This document shows positions 63,801 to 64,000 of a stretch of DNA of 64,000 bases, piece by piece; the first letter of the stretch is position 1; every line of letters begins with the position of its first letter. Source of the stretch: Diplolepis rosae (taxonomy: Eukaryota > Arthropoda > Insecta > Hymenoptera > Diplolepididae); NCBI GenBank assembly GCA_030998225.1, contig JAPYXD010000717.1, forward strand, positions 2,627,501-2,691,500, read 5' to 3'. The notes under the pieces were generated by a model. That model ran no database searches and was not told where the DNA came from. It saw nothing but the letters and a program-made list of their open reading frames with translations. Both the position numbers and the translations under genes were made by a program.

Positions 63801-64000
63801 AAAATAAGTCTTAGAAAAAATCATATTATCTAATTTATTCAGAGTTTTCAACAATGTAGACAGTAAAGTACACCATTTCATTACTTTTTAACACTTATTA
63901 CAACATTCTTATTACATTTCATATTACCTTGCATAGAGAATAAAATAAATACGTTGGAATTAAATTATTCTATGTTATCACACAACAAATTCATTGTTTC

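Overview
The window is AT-rich nuclear DNA from an animal, almost certainly an insect. The evidence is spliceosomal introns, Ty3/gypsy elements with env or extra ORFs, a CACTA-like transposase, a BEN-domain gene, and piggyBac- and mariner-type MITEs. I cannot name the species. Nearly everything is mobile DNA. Only two short stretches look like host exons: a first coding exon at 51,683-51,748 (+) and a terminal exon at 55,354-55,563 (-). I could not identify either gene.

Layout. 1-8,321: AT-rich repeats, including two copies of a GC-headed repeat ending in ACATTCTCATC, a nested non-autonomous element with tRNA-like A/B boxes, and a repeat carrying a hammerhead-ribozyme-like motif. 8,322-36,109: one large DNA transposon with terminal inverted repeats (core CCCTGCTRGAAGTAAA), CTATC-rich subterminal arrays, and two divergent intron-containing genes. 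These are a CACTA/EnSpm-like transposase on the minus strand and a BEN-domain protein on the plus strand, with a shared promoter region near 30.9-31.1 kb. The transposase ORF is split at 10,910/26,136 by a 15.2-kb endogenous retrovirus-like Ty3/gypsy element (10,911-26,135, minus orientation, 4-bp TSD TCTT).

That element has two 1.59-kb LTRs that differ at only about four positions, and all its ORFs are open. They are gag with six zinc knuckles, pro with two tandem retropepsin domains, pol, a chuvirus-glycoprotein-like env, and three small ORFs upstream of gag. The small ORFs are a basic Arg-rich/Cys-His protein and two paralogous 100-residue coiled-coil proteins. Good 3' splice sites precede env and most of the small ORFs, which suggests a spliced, complex-retrovirus style of expression.

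36,110-51,253: the 3' end of an old gypsy element (LTR 37,807-38,796), then a second gypsy element (39,294-51,253, plus orientation, TSD AATG, LTRs about 99% identical). Its gag and pol are broken. Between pol and the 3' LTR it carries five copies of a hairpin repeat and an unrecognised Cys-rich 227-residue ORF. The Pol proteins of both gypsy elements contain a degenerate macrodomain-like segment between RNase H and integrase.

51,254-64,000: host exon candidates, two TTAA-flanked MITEs, further repeats, and a 4.8-kb long-inverted-repeat element (57,008-61,780) with a 9-bp target duplication, inserted in a copy of the hammerhead-like repeat.

Most interesting candidates: the complete env-bearing gypsy element with accessory ORFs, its duplicated protease, the macrodomain-like insert in Pol, and the two-gene transposase/BEN transposon. 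All identifications come from reading the sequence; no database search was possible.
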